From positions 140,578,828-140,642,827 of the forward strand of contig CM043700.1 in NCBI GenBank assembly GCA_023935145.1: a stretch of DNA of 64,000 nt, written 5' to 3'. Positions 46,040-58,894 of this stretch are shown here, in pieces (the stretch's first letter is position 1; each line of letters opens with the position of its first letter). Under the pieces are notes generated by a model that searched no databases, was not told the DNA's origin, and saw only the letters and a list, made by a program, of their open reading frames with translations. The position numbers and the translations under genes are program-made. This DNA is from Bretschneidera sinensis (lineage: Eukaryota > Streptophyta > Magnoliopsida > Brassicales > Akaniaceae).

Positions 46040-48242
46040 TGTTTTTTCTGCTATATTTTACAGATTTTGTTCTTATTTGATTTATGGGGGCATGCTTTTC
46101 TCATAAGGGGTTGTATTTTGACTTGGTGGTCTTAATCTAATTAAGACCTTTTTGCACCAAAAGAGAAAATTCACATTCAAAGCAAACATTATGGGTTAGA
46201 TAGTTTTGTTGATTTGACAACAACTTATGGAATTTCACCAACACTATTCTTGGCGTGATATGATCTCCTCTGATAATCATTTCCTCCTTCAAATAAGATT
46301 CCTAAGACCCTTTTTGCCATTTTGTTTAGGCTACAGACTTCAAAAAAGTGGTAGTACTCGTCAACTCCATTTATGTTAATCGTGCGTAGTAATGGGGCCG
46401 GTTTTAAAGTTAGAGAGAGTTTCGTATTTTGTATGGACGAAGTTATTGGTATTTTAAATTTTGTTATTGATATTTTATTTATTTAACTTATAATAAAAAA
46501 TTTAAATAAAATTAAATATGTTTAAAAATATAATTTAATTAAAAATATTATTATAAATTTAAATATCAAAACAAAATAAAAATAAATCAAGACGTAAAAT
46601 CTCTAGTCTCACTCATGCCCCTGGGAGGAAATTTGTTATTAGATTCATAAAATGAGTAGGTAAGTAAACTATTTTATATATCCATGAAAACATTGAGTTC
46701 CAATAAACATAGTGAATTTAAAATAGTTTTTACCATAATTATTTATATCGAGATCGAAATTAAAAATTATTTTGTATTTTGTGTTATCAAAACTTAAATT
46801 TAACACTAACAAACGCATGTAAAAAATTCAAAGCAAAACATTCCTCACAAAGTGGATAAGCTAAAGTAATATTCAATTTGCTAAGTTAAAGCTCAATTTA
46901 AAGCCGAAACATATTTATAAGCTTCATAGTGCGAAAAGTTCAAAATGCCACTGATCTTTTCCAAAAATTACCCTGGTTATTTAACCACAAAACACATCCC
47001 ATCTACCCCAATTCTATCTATACACATTTTGTGTAAAAAATTTTGATTGGTTTGAGTATAAATTATTAGATTTAAATCAATTGAAATTTTGTTAATAATT
47101 TTAAAAAGTTTTATTAATAACGTTAATATAAATGTGAGATTCAAAAATAAACATTACAATAAAAAAAATTTTCCGCCTTATTATAAGAACTAGTTTTACG
47201 CCCATGAGTTGATCTGGTTTTCTTAATTATCGTTTGGTTGAATGGTTAGGTTTATCTTCGGAAGAATATTCAATTTTTTTTTCTTAATTCTCTTTTGGAT
47301 GGTTTGATTTGATAAAATTGTGAAGATGTCGACCTATTAGAGGAGATCAGTTAAATTTTTTAAAATAAACATATAAAGCAATTTATGGAGATTATTGAGA
47401 TCAAAAAAGACATGGACCCAAACTCGGATCTCCGGAAGGCTAGGAAATAACCACAACCCCAAAAATTCTAGATTAAAACCATCTAATTTTTAATGGACTC
47501 AACCGACGTCTCAAATCAGATAAAAGCTTTCCTATTGCGTTCTTTTTGAATTAACCATCAGATAGATAGAAGGATCAAACCATAAGGTTTTTTCATCTCC
47601 ATTAAAAAAATTAAAATAAACATATAAAGCAATTTATGGAGATCATTGAGATCAACAAGCCAAACTCGGATATGAGGATCGAACTCGGATCTCTTATATA
47701 AAAGACTCATAAATAACCACTAAACCAAAAACTCCAGATTAAAACCATCTAATTTTAATGGACTCAACCGATGTCTCAAATCAGACAAAAACTTTCCTAT
47801 TGCGTTCTTTCTGAATCAACTAACAGATAGAAAGAGGGATCAAACCATAAGGTTTCTTAATCCCATAGACGCTCAAAGGCAATGCACATAACTCATCAAA
47901 ATTGGAACCGGCCACCGCCCAATTGAGTCCCATAAAGAATCTCACTCCTACCACCATAACAACTCTCTCTTTCATTGTTTTCATTATGTCGTTTGTGTTT
48001 CTTTGTTCAATATGAACCAAATTAATATTAAGCACAGTTTCCAGATTCCATAGAGCAAGTATTAAAAGGCCACAAACGTGGTTTTTTTTATACAACGAGA
48101 ATTCTAACTTATCTATATTCCCTCCCATACCACAACTCTCCTTATCCATAAGAGAGTTGTTGGCTTGGGATTCGGACATTTTATTTAACATGCAATAAAC
48201 ATCGAATTCAAGGGAAGGGGAGGATACACAAAGGAGTCTCGA
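46040..48242. other. intergenic region downstream of the oxidoreductase gene
   Basis: No supported gene. It contains a tandem duplication (listed) and a half-copy of the AATTGATAATTTTT repeat family near 47080-47130. A 123-residue frame on the minus strand (47820-48191) is open but resembles nothing I recognise, overlaps the duplicated segment, and probably lies in the 3' UTR of the oxidoreductase gene. Confidence 0.5.
47362..47860. repeat. tandem duplication, period about 251 bp
   Basis: AAACATATAAAGCAATTTAT begins near 47366 and again near 47617. The copies keep the same order of landmarks (CTAATTTT..AATGGACTCAACCG, CTTTCCTATTGCGTTCTTT, GATCAAACCATAAGGTTT) and differ by scattered substitutions and short indels. 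Confidence 0.85.
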
Positions 48243-51200
48243 TTAACTTACTATATCAACAGGCTCGAAACCTCTATCAATTGATGCCTTGACAGCATCA
48301 AGCACCAATTGTGTCTTCCTGCTGATGATTGGCCACTTCTTCTCAGGCTTAGAACCATTTCTTTTAATATTTCCCACCAAGCTAGCAAACTCTCTCACCA
48401 TACAAACTTCCTGAGGAAGATCTGTGGTGACAATGTGCTCACTCGGCAATGGTACCCATCCTGTCACAAATTCAGTAAATCCAGATTTCGTATTTGTAAT
48501 GAAAGAGGCCTCGTGCTCTTGGAAAGGAATAATGAAATCATGGAGATGCAGAGTTCCCATGGTCCCAATAGCAGTAATATCCATCGTCATATTTCCCAAG
48601 AAAGAGCAATGGAAGGTTCCTACTTTCCCATCGTCCCAATGTAGAGAAGCTCCGCAGGATAAAATCACCCCTGCTTCATTAAAAACAGGTCCATGCAAGG
48701 CTACAACTTTTTTAGGCAGTTCATAGTCAGCTGCTAACAGGATTGACCTGATTCCGTACCACCCAGCATCCCCAAGAGCACCATGTGCATCGAGATCTGG
48801 CTTCACACGAATGTCATTCTTTAGAAAATCAGGATCAGCACAAAATGAGAAGCAGCTGTGAACCTGCAGGATCCAAGAGAGATCTTCAGCATAATGGCAG
48901 AAACTCAACTCAAGAGATTCTTTTTTTAAAAAAAAAGAAAAAGAAACCACCTATTGAGGTGTAGGGTTGAACTTGTTTTATTGTTTCAACAACAGAAATG
49001 GCAAACTGGAAAATTTTAACAGGAGCTTCTTCCTAATTACAATTAAGCATTTGATTTAACTTGATGATAATTTCGTATTTGTTTCTGTTCTTTTTCAAGT
49101 TCCTGAAAAGTAACATTTACCAGCAACATGTGACTATTTCCATTCCGCAATTAAACAGTTTGCTAAACTAGCATAAATTTACGAATATACCTATCATAGG
49201 CACGATGCATCAATAAAATGTCCATGTTTCCCACTTCATGAAGTGAATTAAAAGAAATTGCATGACAATCTTTCCACCAAACGAGACTAACCATTAGTCC
49301 TTTGGACCAGTAGCATCCCCTAACCCCATAAATATTGTGTGGACAGAGAGATTGTCTGTTCAATCCCCTGTGAGCGGACAAGTCAATTGCCAAAACACAG
49401 AAATAAATTAAAAAAGAGGAGGTTGAGGGTAAATTGAAACTTCACCCCTCTGTCTCTTACATCACAGCCACAAAGCATGATCAGTCAAAATGACTTCAGC
49501 TAAGTCGACCATCTAAATTGAGCTTAATTTGTTTTACAATTCAACCCAACCAACTTGAGTCCTGATCCTACAAATTAATTTAAAGTATGGATGTTGAGAG
49601 TGCATAATCTTTAAGAAGCTTAATACACAAAACACTGAAATTTCAAGATGCAGGAATTGGACCAACTCCAAGAATAGGGTGTCAATACACACATATTTAA
49701 GTAGACATTATGCATATATAATCTAATGCAACCATTCTATACAGCATTGACAATGCACAATGTTTAGCGCCCATGTTCAAACACATGCCACATTAGCATG
49801 GGAGTGGGATATGCATACCAAGTTCACACCATTTGGATAGTTGACATTAGCATATTATAGGCGACAGAGTAAGAGAGAAAATAGAAAACAAAGGTATTCC
49901 TACTCTGCAAACTACTGACTTGTTAAGTAGATAATACTTAAATTTTTAACATGTTGCATAGATAACTTTGATTCATACAATATTTCTTTTTACTTGTTGC
50001 ATAGATAATTCAATATCAACAAGAGCATACATGTTTGGCATAAGGTGAACCCATGTCTAAAGAATCAATGATAATACAGTTCTGATGCCTAGACAAGCAT
50101 CTGAACCCAACTCTCGTGCTTGAGAATTGAGACCAGGTGATATAATGAAGTTACATAGAGGTACTGATTTCCATAAGCAGACTTATAGGTAATACTTTTA
50201 ATTTTACAGAAAGCTAGTTAAGGAACCTTTTTCTAAGCTCAGAACTCAAAGCCCAATAACATTTAAAGAGGCCGATTTTAGCCTAACCAAACCAGACCAA
50301 TGTAAAAAACCCAACAAAAAAACGCTTTTTCTATATCAAAAGAAGCATTTCTTTCATCAATTCCATGAACCAAACAAAGTCTCTGAAAGCAAAAACACTC
50401 AATCTGCTTTAAGTCAATCTCTCAATCATAACACCAATGGGATCGTGTAAATTATGCAAGATAAACCCCTAATAGATCAGTTATTAGACAACAAAATCAA
50501 AACCTAAGAGAGAAAAGATCTCATCTGGTTAAATTTAGTTTTTTTTTTAATCGATCTCAGCCCTTGCCTCATCAACACACCAAATCAGCCATCTCTTTTT
50601 TTTTGTTTGTTTTTTTGATAAATAAGATTACCGAATCAGCCATCTCAATCCATCATAACCCATCCATACCGATCTAGTCTGACCCATAATTCTCTCGATA
50701 ATCTGGAATGGATCAACTCTACCATAAGAAAACTCAAAAAGCAAAAGACTTAAGATCAATTTGTATACGTTTACTCCTTGTAGACAAGATCAATTTCTAA
50801 AAGATTAAAAAACCATTGGTGTAGAGAATTAAAGAAGAAGAACGGGAAACTAGGGCATATGCAGTTTAGGCACATTGTACCAGAGCTTATAAGCAGTGAG
50901 ATAATTGCTATAGATTTTGTAAGATCGGAAAGGAATCTAGCGGATCCTTTGACCAAAGGGCCATCCAGGAAATCGGTTCATGATACATCAAAAGGAATGG
51001 AACTTAAGCCAATTGAGTGAATTTCATGTGAGGGAAATCCAACCTATGTGAATGGAGATCCACAAAACAGGATCAATGGGTAAAAACAAGTCAACTTGTA
51101 AGTCAATGTAAGAACTATCACTATTTTTTGTCCCTTCTAATGGTGTAGATAGCACTTACTGAGCTCAAAAGTTTGTATGGATGGTGTATGACATTACACA

Positions 51201-54200
51201 CTTTGTGGATACTGTTAAGAATTGTAAAGTCTGTTATTGGTGCATAATACATGGGATTTCTTTTTATTATAGATAGTCAACCCTTTTTTATTCTCTTTTA
51301 TTCTCCTTTACTTATTTTCCTTTTTTATACGTAGGAATGTAAATAGCAATGACAGCACATGCTATATTTTAGGATCTAAATTAGTCTCTGTATTGTATAT
51401 ATATTTCCTTTTCCTCAATGAATAATATACAGAAATTCATTCTTTACATGGTATCAGAGCAACCACGATTCTGAACCTTTATTTTTCAAACACAATAATC
51501 ATCATCCTTCTTCTAGCCGACACACATGGCAGAAAAAGATCCCCAAATAATCCTAGACTCATCCAAGCATGAGGACAACAAATATAACAATCCAAATGAC
51601 CCATTTTACCTTCATCACTCCAACCAACCTGGGCTCATACTCGTCACACAATCGCTGACTGAAGAAAATTACAGCACCTGGAGCCGTGCTATGCTCATGG
51701 CTCTCAACATCAAGAACAAAGAAGAATTTGTCAACGGCACCATTCGACAGCCACTATCGAATTCCACCGCAGAAATCCAACAATGGAAGCATTGCAACAA
51801 CCTTGTAAAGGCATGGATTTTCAATTCAACCTCGGAGGATATTAAAGCAAGCACAATATACATTGATAGTGCTTATGAAATCTGGTCTGATTTGAAAGAA
51901 CGATTTTCACGCACTAATAGTGCCCATCTTTTCCATGTTGAAGAAGCCATTCATGATTGTAAACAAGACAACATGATAATAGGTGCTTATTATACCAAGC
52001 TAAAGGGTCTTTGGGATGAATGTGACGTACTGTGTTGCATCCCAACCTGCACTTGCGGCACTGTGAAAGAGGTTTTGCAATTCCAACAAAGTCAAAAGAC
52101 CATAAAGTTTCTCATGGGGCTTACTGAAACCTATGCTACTGTTCAAGGACAAATCCTACTTATGGATCCTTTTCCTACCGTCAACAAAGCGCATTCTCTT
52201 ATTCTCTAGGATGAAAAACAACGAGGAATATCAAAGGGAAACGCGATGGTACCTGAAGCTACAGCATTTGCCGTAAGGAACAACTCACGAAATTCTGAGA
52301 GAATTTTCACACCCAAAAATCCTCACTTAAAATGTGGCACTTGTGACAAACTTGGGCACACTTCAGAGACATGTCGAGCACATCTTAAGTGTGATCATTG
52401 CGGCTGGAAAGGTCACACCATTGATATGTGTCGAAAGCTGCAAAGGATGAAGTTTGCAGGTGGTAAATCGGATCAGCAATCGTATAAAAACTTTCCCTCC
52501 AAAGCCAATCATGTCGATGTCAACACAACAACACCTTCCAACTCTTTCACTCTCACAGCAGAACAGTACCAGAATCTCATGACAATGCTTAATGGGAATA
52601 AGTCTAATTCCATGGCCAATCTCGTTGGTAGTGCATCTGCTATGAGTGATCTCTCAGATACAACCTTATGTGCTTCTGTATTTGGCAAAGAAATGTATTG
52701 GATACTTGACACAGGAGCCACAAATCATATGGTTTGCTCCGCTGATTTATTGACTACAAAATCTCGTGTTACCAATCGAACCGTGCATCTTCCCAATGGA
52801 GCAATCGCCGCTGTCACTCACATAGGCAGCATCCATTTTGCTGATTTTTCATTACATGATGTGCTATGTGTTCCTTCTTTTAAATTGAACTTAATTTATA
52901 TTAGCAAGCTTGCTTGCAACACTCACTACCTTGCCACATTCACTAATGATGCTTGTATGCTACAGGACCAATGATCGGGGAAGATGATTGGGACGGGAAC
53001 TGAATGAGGAGGACTTTACTATCTTGATACTCCACAGAAAACCAGATCCAACTCTGTCACCACAGCAGCCTCTCACTCCCCAAAACTTTGGCATCAACGT
53101 CTTGGTCATCCTTCAAATAAGAGTTTTCGTTTGCTTTCTCATTCTATTACAAACATAATGTTTTGTGATGTTTATGATTGTTTAATTTGCCCATTAGCTA
53201 AATAGACTCGTTCTAAATTTTCATTAAGTTCAATCCAAACTCATGCACCTTTTGAATTGATTCATGTTGATATTTGGGGAGGATACCATGTTCCTTCACT
53301 TAATGGGGCACAATATTTCCTTACCATTATTGATGATTACACTCGTTGCACATGGATTTTTTTAATGCATCATAAGTCAGACACTCATAGATATATCACC
53401 GCATTCATGAATTTTGTTGAGACTCAATTTTCCTTCAAAGTTAAGATTCTTCGCAGTGATAATGGTTCTGAATTTACAATGACAAATTTTAATTTGGATA
53501 AAGGGATCATTCATGAAATTAGTTGTGTCTCCACTCCGCAACAAAATGGAGTAGCCGAGAGAAAACACCGACACCTCCTAAATGTGGCAAGAGCTCTATT
53601 ATTTCAAGCCAATCTTCCTAAGAAATTTTGGGTAGATGCCATTTTAACCGCCACTGATCTCATCAACCGAACACCGACACCTCTCCTTAACGAAAAAACA
53701 CCTTTTGAGATACTTTTTAACAAACAGCCCAAATATGATCATTTGCGAGTTTTTGGATGCTTGTGCTTTGCCTCCACACACCACCATCGCCCCACAAAGT
53801 TTGATGCCCGAGCCACACGTTGTCTCTTCTTAGGATATCCATACGGCCAAAAAGGCTACCGGGTTTATGATCTTTCAACTAGTAAAATTTTTGTATCATG
53901 TGATGTTTCTTTTCATGAGAATATTTTTCCTTTTCCATCTTCCGCTGCAAATTCTCAGCCTATGTTTCCTCATACTCAACCACAAACATATGACGATGAC
54001 AACTCTAATTCTCCACCTTCTTCCAACTCTACTACTGAATCATTTTCTCCAAAACCCATTTCTCATGAAACATCCCCTTCAAATCCATCTTCACCGAGCA
54101 TTACTCCATCCATTGCTCAAAATCCTCCAACTACGTCTCTTGTTCCACAAAATCCTCCATCACGGCTGACACGAACTACCACAACACCTAGTTATCTCCG

Positions 54201-57200
54201 TGAGTATCATGTTGGCATTTCTCTTCCTTCAAGGAATGTTTCATCATCTAACTCAGCATTAGTCGAAGCTACAGGTATCACTTACCCCTTGTCTGATGTA
54301 CTTTCTTATGATAAATTATCACCCAAACACCATGCCTTCACCATTTCTCTTTCAGCTGAAAAGGAACCATCATCCTTTGCACAAGCAGTTTGTGATCCTA
54401 AATGGCGTCTTGCTATGCAACAAGAGCTTGCCACTCTCAAGGAAAATGGCACTTGGTCTCTTCAAACACTACCTCCTGGGAAGAAACCGGTTGGATGCAA
54501 ATGGATATACAAGATCAAATTCAAATCTGATGGCACTATAGAACGCTATAAGGCGAGATTGATGGCAAAAGGATACAATCAAATTGAGGGATTAGATTAC
54601 CGTGAGACTTTTGCTCCAGTTGCCAAGCTTGTGACTGTTCGTCTCCTTGCCATGGCCTCAACCCAAAATTGGCACATTCACCAACTTGATGTAAATAATG
54701 CCTTCTTACATGGCGATCTTGATGAAGATTTCTACATGGATTTACCTCCTTGTTTCGGACGAAAGGCGGAGACACGAGTTTGCAAACTTCACAAATCATT
54801 TTACGGTCTCAAACAAGCTTCTTGTCAATGGTTTATCAAACTTTCAACCGCTCTCAAACGAAGCCAACTACAAACAATCAAAGGCTGATTGTTCCTTGTT
54901 CGTCCGATCCCAAGATGGTAAATTCACTATTCTTCTCATTTATGTAGATGATGTCATTCTAGCAGGCAACAATCTACAAGACATTAATGATACCAAGTCA
55001 TTTTTAAAGGATCAATTTAAATTGAAAGATCTTGGACAATTGAAATACTTTCGAGGCATAGAAGTTGCTCAATTCAACAAAGGCATTGCTCTTTCACAAT
55101 GAAAATATGCTCTCGAAATCCTTGAAGACGTTGGATATCTTGGTGTGAAACCAGCCTCCTTTCCCATGGAAAACAACTTATCTCTCAGTAAGTTTGACGG
55201 TGACTACATTAGTGATCCTTCCTCATATCGAAGACTTGTTGGGCGGCTGATTTATTTGACTATCACGCGACCTGACTTGGCATATGCAGTCCATGTCCTA
55301 AGTCAATTTATGGACAAACCACGGGTTCAACATTTAGATACAGCTCATCGAGTCTTACGTTATGTGAAGCAAACACGAGGTCAGGGAATTTTTCTTCCTA
55401 CAACTAGTCCAATTCAATTAAATGCCTTCTGTGATGCGGATTGGGCTAGATGTCGTGATACTCGACGATCTGTTACCGGGTACTCTGCATACTTCTTGGC
55501 AATTCATTGATTTCTTGGAAAAGCAAGAAGCAAACTACAGTGTCACGATCCAGCGCAGAAGCTGAATACCGTTCTATGGCTGCTACTTGTTGTGAAATTA
55601 CTTGGTTGAAATACATTCTACAAGATTTGGGCATCAAGCATTCACATCCTGTCAATCTATACTGTGACAATCAAGTAGCACTCCATATTGCTTCAAACCA
55701 GGTTTTCCATGAGCGAACAAAGCATATAGAGATTGATTGTCACCTTATACGGGAAAAGGTTCAAGAAGAAATAATCAAAACAAATCACTTACCCACATCA
55801 TACCAGCCAACTGACAGTTTTACAAAACCGTTGAGTTCTTCACAATTTTCGACATTACTTGGCAAGTTAGGAATTATTAACATACATTCCAAACTTGAGG
55901 GGGAGTGTTAAGAATTGTGAAGTCCATTATTGGTGCATAATACCTGGGATTTCTTTTTATTATAGATAGTCAACCCTTCTTTATTCTCTTTTATTCTCCT
56001 TTACTTATTTTCCTTTTTTATAGGTAGGAATGTAAATAGCAATGACAGCACATGCTATATTTTAAGATCTAAATTAGTCCCTGTATTGTATATATATTTC
56101 CTTTTCCTCAATGAATAATATACAGAAATTCATTCTTTACAGATACACGTGAGTGGATATGGTGGCCGACTGGCCACCTTCTATGAGAGAATGATAAAAC
56201 TCTCTAAAACACTCATAAGCATCCAGGCAAAGCGTATGATGGAATCTCACTAAAACGATAACTCGTAGAGAATAGCTGAGGTGTGTGTACAAAGGTTAAG
56301 ATTTACAAGAAAGGTGATTGGGTTCAAGATTCTTAATCAGTAATTACAAGTGAAATCGGTGAATTACTCTCTGTTAACACAAGGTACTGATTCAATTCCA
56401 CAAGACATCGGTATCTATGCACGTTATCTTGCCCAAGTTCTATTCTTCTTATACAAATTTTTAATCATGTGTGAATAGTGGATACTGCTAAAGATGCTTC
56501 AAGAAATAAACATAAAAATGATTCTATCGCACTAATTTATGAGAACAATTCCATCATTACCAAAGGGGCACTTAGAGTCGATGTGCAAGTAATACAAAAC
56601 TTCTATGATTATCTAAAGCTTATGAACACATCCTCGTAAACAGAGGGCATCCCTTATTGAGCACTACTGCAGATTTTCTTCTTAAGAAAAAAAAGACAGA
56701 AAGAATGAAAACAAATTGAAGAAGTACTTCTACGAATTTACCATTTTCCATTTGAGTTCACACAGAGCCCCGGTAACTTTTTTTAAAGAAAAAATATAAC
56801 TCTAATCAGAGCAATGACACTCTATAATGTAAAATGTTTTTTTAGTGAATATACATACCGTTCTGAGCTGACCAAAACCTTCCGTATCAGAGAGGAATTC
56901 CTTCATCTTCTGCGTCCTGGGATGGTGCACCCACATGGTACCGTCCATAAACTGGACGCCGTTTGCCTCGCAGGCCTCGAGAATCGTGTCGAACTCGGCG
57001 ACGTTTAGAGCCACTGGCTTCTCGAGCAGCAAATGTTTCCTCTTCTGAGCCACCGAGACGGCCCATCTCACGTGGAGGGCGGTGGGAAGTGGGACGTAAA
57101 CGGCGTCGACATCGGGGTCGTCGAGGAGGGACTCGTAGGAGCCATGGATATTGACTTCGGGAGGGAAGCCGTTAGTCCGCGCGAATCCCTCGGCCTTCTC

Positions 57201-57320
57201 AATCGAGCGGCTGGCAACTGCCGAGACCGTGGAGTTGGGAGCCAGGAGGATTGCCCGTGAGACCTTTCGCGCTATTTCGGCGCAGCCCATTATTCCAAAT
57301 CGGATTGGGATTTCTGCCAT
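48243..57320 (-). CDS. Gfo/Idh/MocA-family NAD(P)-dependent oxidoreductase (At4g09670-like)
   Basis: Two exons, 57320-56859 and 48863-48243, join in phase 0 through GT-AG into 360 residues, close to the 362 of Arabidopsis At4g09670. Exon 1 gives a Rossmann nucleotide-binding fold ([13 protein letters not shown], residues 7-19), [20 protein letters not shown], the catalytic-region motif [10 protein letters not shown] (Glu100-Lys101-Pro102) and TMWVHHPR. Exon 2 gives the C-terminal fold: [20 protein letters not shown] with GALGDAGWY (182-190), then [27 protein letters not shown] and a family-like C-terminus. It should be a soluble dehydrogenase; the substrate of the plant family is uncertain. 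The intron is 7,995 bp, mostly because of copia insertions. The start at 57320 matches the family's MAE-I-P-I-RFG beginning; the frame is open further upstream. Confidence 0.94.
48864..50821 (-). other. intron of the oxidoreductase gene, portion near exon 2
   Basis: Non-coding AT-rich sequence between exon 2 and the old copia remnant. A tRNA-like B-box motif (GTTCAATCC near 49358) occurs, without a supporting A box. Nothing else is recognised. Confidence 0.6.
51213..51448 (+). repeat. 5' LTR of the younger copia
   Basis: 236 bp with TG...CA ends; TATATATATTT near 51398 and CCTCAATGAATAATATACAG near the end suggest the promoter and R/U5 portion. Confidence 0.93.
51526..52974 (+). pseudogene. 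copia gag and protease, broken by a TAG
   Basis: The frame opens at ATG 51526 with [20 protein letters not shown] and a UBN2-type gag core ([28 protein letters not shown]). A single TAG at 52207-52209 interrupts it; the same frame then continues with paired zinc-knuckle motifs ([28 protein letters not shown]) and the aspartic protease ([13 protein letters not shown], about 52696-52734), ending in TGA at 52972-52974. Without the TAG, gag would look intact. Confidence 0.9.
52975..55911 (+). pseudogene. copia integrase, RT and RNase H with stops and frame changes
   Basis: In the gag frame, after further stops at 53005 and 53203, integrase runs from [11 protein letters not shown] to [24 protein letters not shown] and [19 protein letters not shown] follows ([46 protein letters not shown]). 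The frame changes near 54860, apparently with loss of a few residues; the next frame holds the YVDD box ([13 protein letters not shown]), a TGA at 55100, and [20 protein letters not shown]. It changes again near 55500 into RNase H ([47 protein letters not shown]) ending at 55911. Not translatable as one protein. Confidence 0.9.
55906..56141 (+). repeat. 3' LTR of the younger copia
   Basis: 236 bp, same length as the 5' LTR, with about eight substitutions and no indels between them by eye. Confidence 0.93.
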
Positions 57321-58114
57321 TTCTATTGTAAGAGAGACAGAGAGGGATAGGTAGTGAGTGAGCCACAAATTTATGTACCAAAGAAGATAAATAAGGTAAA
57401 TGCTGGCTGCCGATACCTCTTAGGCTATATATTGGGTTAGTCAGTGTATACTCTTGTTTTTCTATGTACTTTATAGCGTTTACGACACTACTACTAAAAG
57501 TAGAAAAGGATCGACTTTCAGAAAAAAATTCAAAACTTATAATTTAAGGAATTAAATGATTTTTTTAATAAATCAAACAAATCTATTTTTGTTACAGAAT
57601 TAAACGAATTCTTAATGACTTATATTATGTAAAATTAACCCATAAGTGATTTTAAGAAATCAAAATATTTTTTTTTGGAAAATTAAAGAAATGCTTAATG
57701 TTTTTATCTTGTAACATAAATTCATTTAATCACGTTTCTAGTGGGTCAAATAAAAATACTTTAAATTAAAGATAAGGTTCACAATTTAAAAAATCAAATA
57801 GGGTTTAATTTTTTTTATTACCTTTCTGCGTAAAAGGCTTAGCAATTAATATTATAAATATAACAGAAAATTAATTTTCATTTTATTATTTCCTTAGCAA
57901 CCATTTTTCATATTCATAATTTTTTTTCTATTTTATTACTTGCAAAGAAAATTAAATATTTGTATATTTTTTTTCTTAAACACAAAGTATGTTATTTTTT
58001 TGGTTTTTTTTTCAATTAAAATTTATCATCAATTTTTTTTCTTATTTTGAAATCTCTTTCCAATACAAGGAAATTTATTGTCGGTTTCATCTTTTGGGTT
58101 TTACGTTGTGTATT

Positions 58115-58670
58115 TGACACCTTTGGGAAATAAAATTATTACTTTTATAAATCAAAATAATATTGTATAGGTATTAGGTAAAGTCAAACAATGTAGCATT
58201 GTCTTTTATAGGAAAATCAAAACCTCTTGATCCGACACCTTTGGAAAATAAAATTATTAATTTTATTAAATCAAAATAATATTTTAGGGGTATCAGGTAA
58301 AGTAAAAAAAAAAATGTAGCATTGTCTTTTATAGAAAAATCAAGGTAATACTTTTATCTAGATAAATTCCGTAGTTTGATTTGATCACCCAAAATTATTA
58401 CTTTTATTAAATCAAAACAATATTTTAGGGGTATTAGGTAAAGTAAAAAAAATGTAGCATTGTCTTTTATAAAAAAATCAAGCTAATACTTTTATCAAAG
58501 ATAAATTTTGGTAGTCTGAGTTGACCATCCAAAATTATTACTTTTATTAAATCAAAATAATATTTTAAGGGTATTAGGTAAAGTAAAAAAATGCAGCATT
58601 GTCTTTTATAGAAAAATCAAGCTAATACTTTAGCAAAGATACATTTTGTACCTTGATTTGATCATCCATA
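58115..58670. repeat. tandem array, about four units of 120-160 bp
   Basis: Units repeat AAAATTATTACTTTTATTAA, TCAAAATAATATTTTA, GGTATTAGGTAAAGT and ATGTAGCATTGTCTTTTATA in the same order, beginning near 58115, 58232, 58390 and 58530. They differ by substitutions and small indels, and the last three also share AATCAAGCTAATACTTTTAT-like tails. Confidence 0.85.
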
Positions 58671-58894
58671 TCAAAATTGTATAAATGTCTTCATATATGG
58701 GTCAAACATATGTGTTAGTTTATGTTATATTACTAAGCAAAATTTATCTCATCATGCACTTTTGATTAGGAGACCGAACCTCAACAACCATACTAAATTT
58801 TTGATGATCAAATCAAACTTATATAATATTACAATTTTTTAGTAGATTTGTGGAGGAATTCTAGACCACACCGGATGCAAATCAAAACACCAGC

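Larger units (their letters stand above)
51213..56141 (+). mobile_element. complete-structure Ty1/copia element, recently inserted but defective
   Basis: LTRs of 236 bp each at 51213-51448 and 55906-56141 (TGTTAAGAATTG ... TTTACA), flanked by the 5-bp duplication GATAC (51208-51212 and 56142-56146). The LTRs differ at about 8 of 236 positions. The primer-binding site TGGTATCAGAGC touches the 5' LTR (51449) and the purine tract TTGAGGGGGAG touches the 3' LTR. Total length is 4,929 bp. gag-pol is one long frame broken by a few stops and two frame changes. It lies in antisense to the oxidoreductase gene, inside its intron and inside the tail of an older copia. Confidence 0.95.
50822..56360 (+). 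mobile_element. older copia remnant (3' part) split by a younger copia
   Basis: At 50838-51020 an intact frame gives the C-terminal end of a copia RNase H region ([20 protein letters not shown] then [16 protein letters not shown] and [10 protein letters not shown]) ending in TGA at 51018-51020. Non-coding 3' sequence continues to 51212, is interrupted by the younger element, and resumes at 56142 (after the duplicated GATAC) to about 56360. Gag, integrase and RT are absent, so only the tail survives. The outer limits are estimated from where recognisable element-like sequence fades. Confidence 0.75.

Noticed and set aside
47820..48191. A 123-residue open frame on the minus strand downstream of the oxidoreductase
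   Set aside because: No recognised domain, overlaps a tandem duplication, and lies where the 3' UTR of the oxidoreductase is expected.
49340..49390. Possible tRNA gene or SINE from a B-box motif
   Set aside because: GTTCAATCC is present, but no A box at the right distance, no tRNA fold and no flanking duplication were seen.
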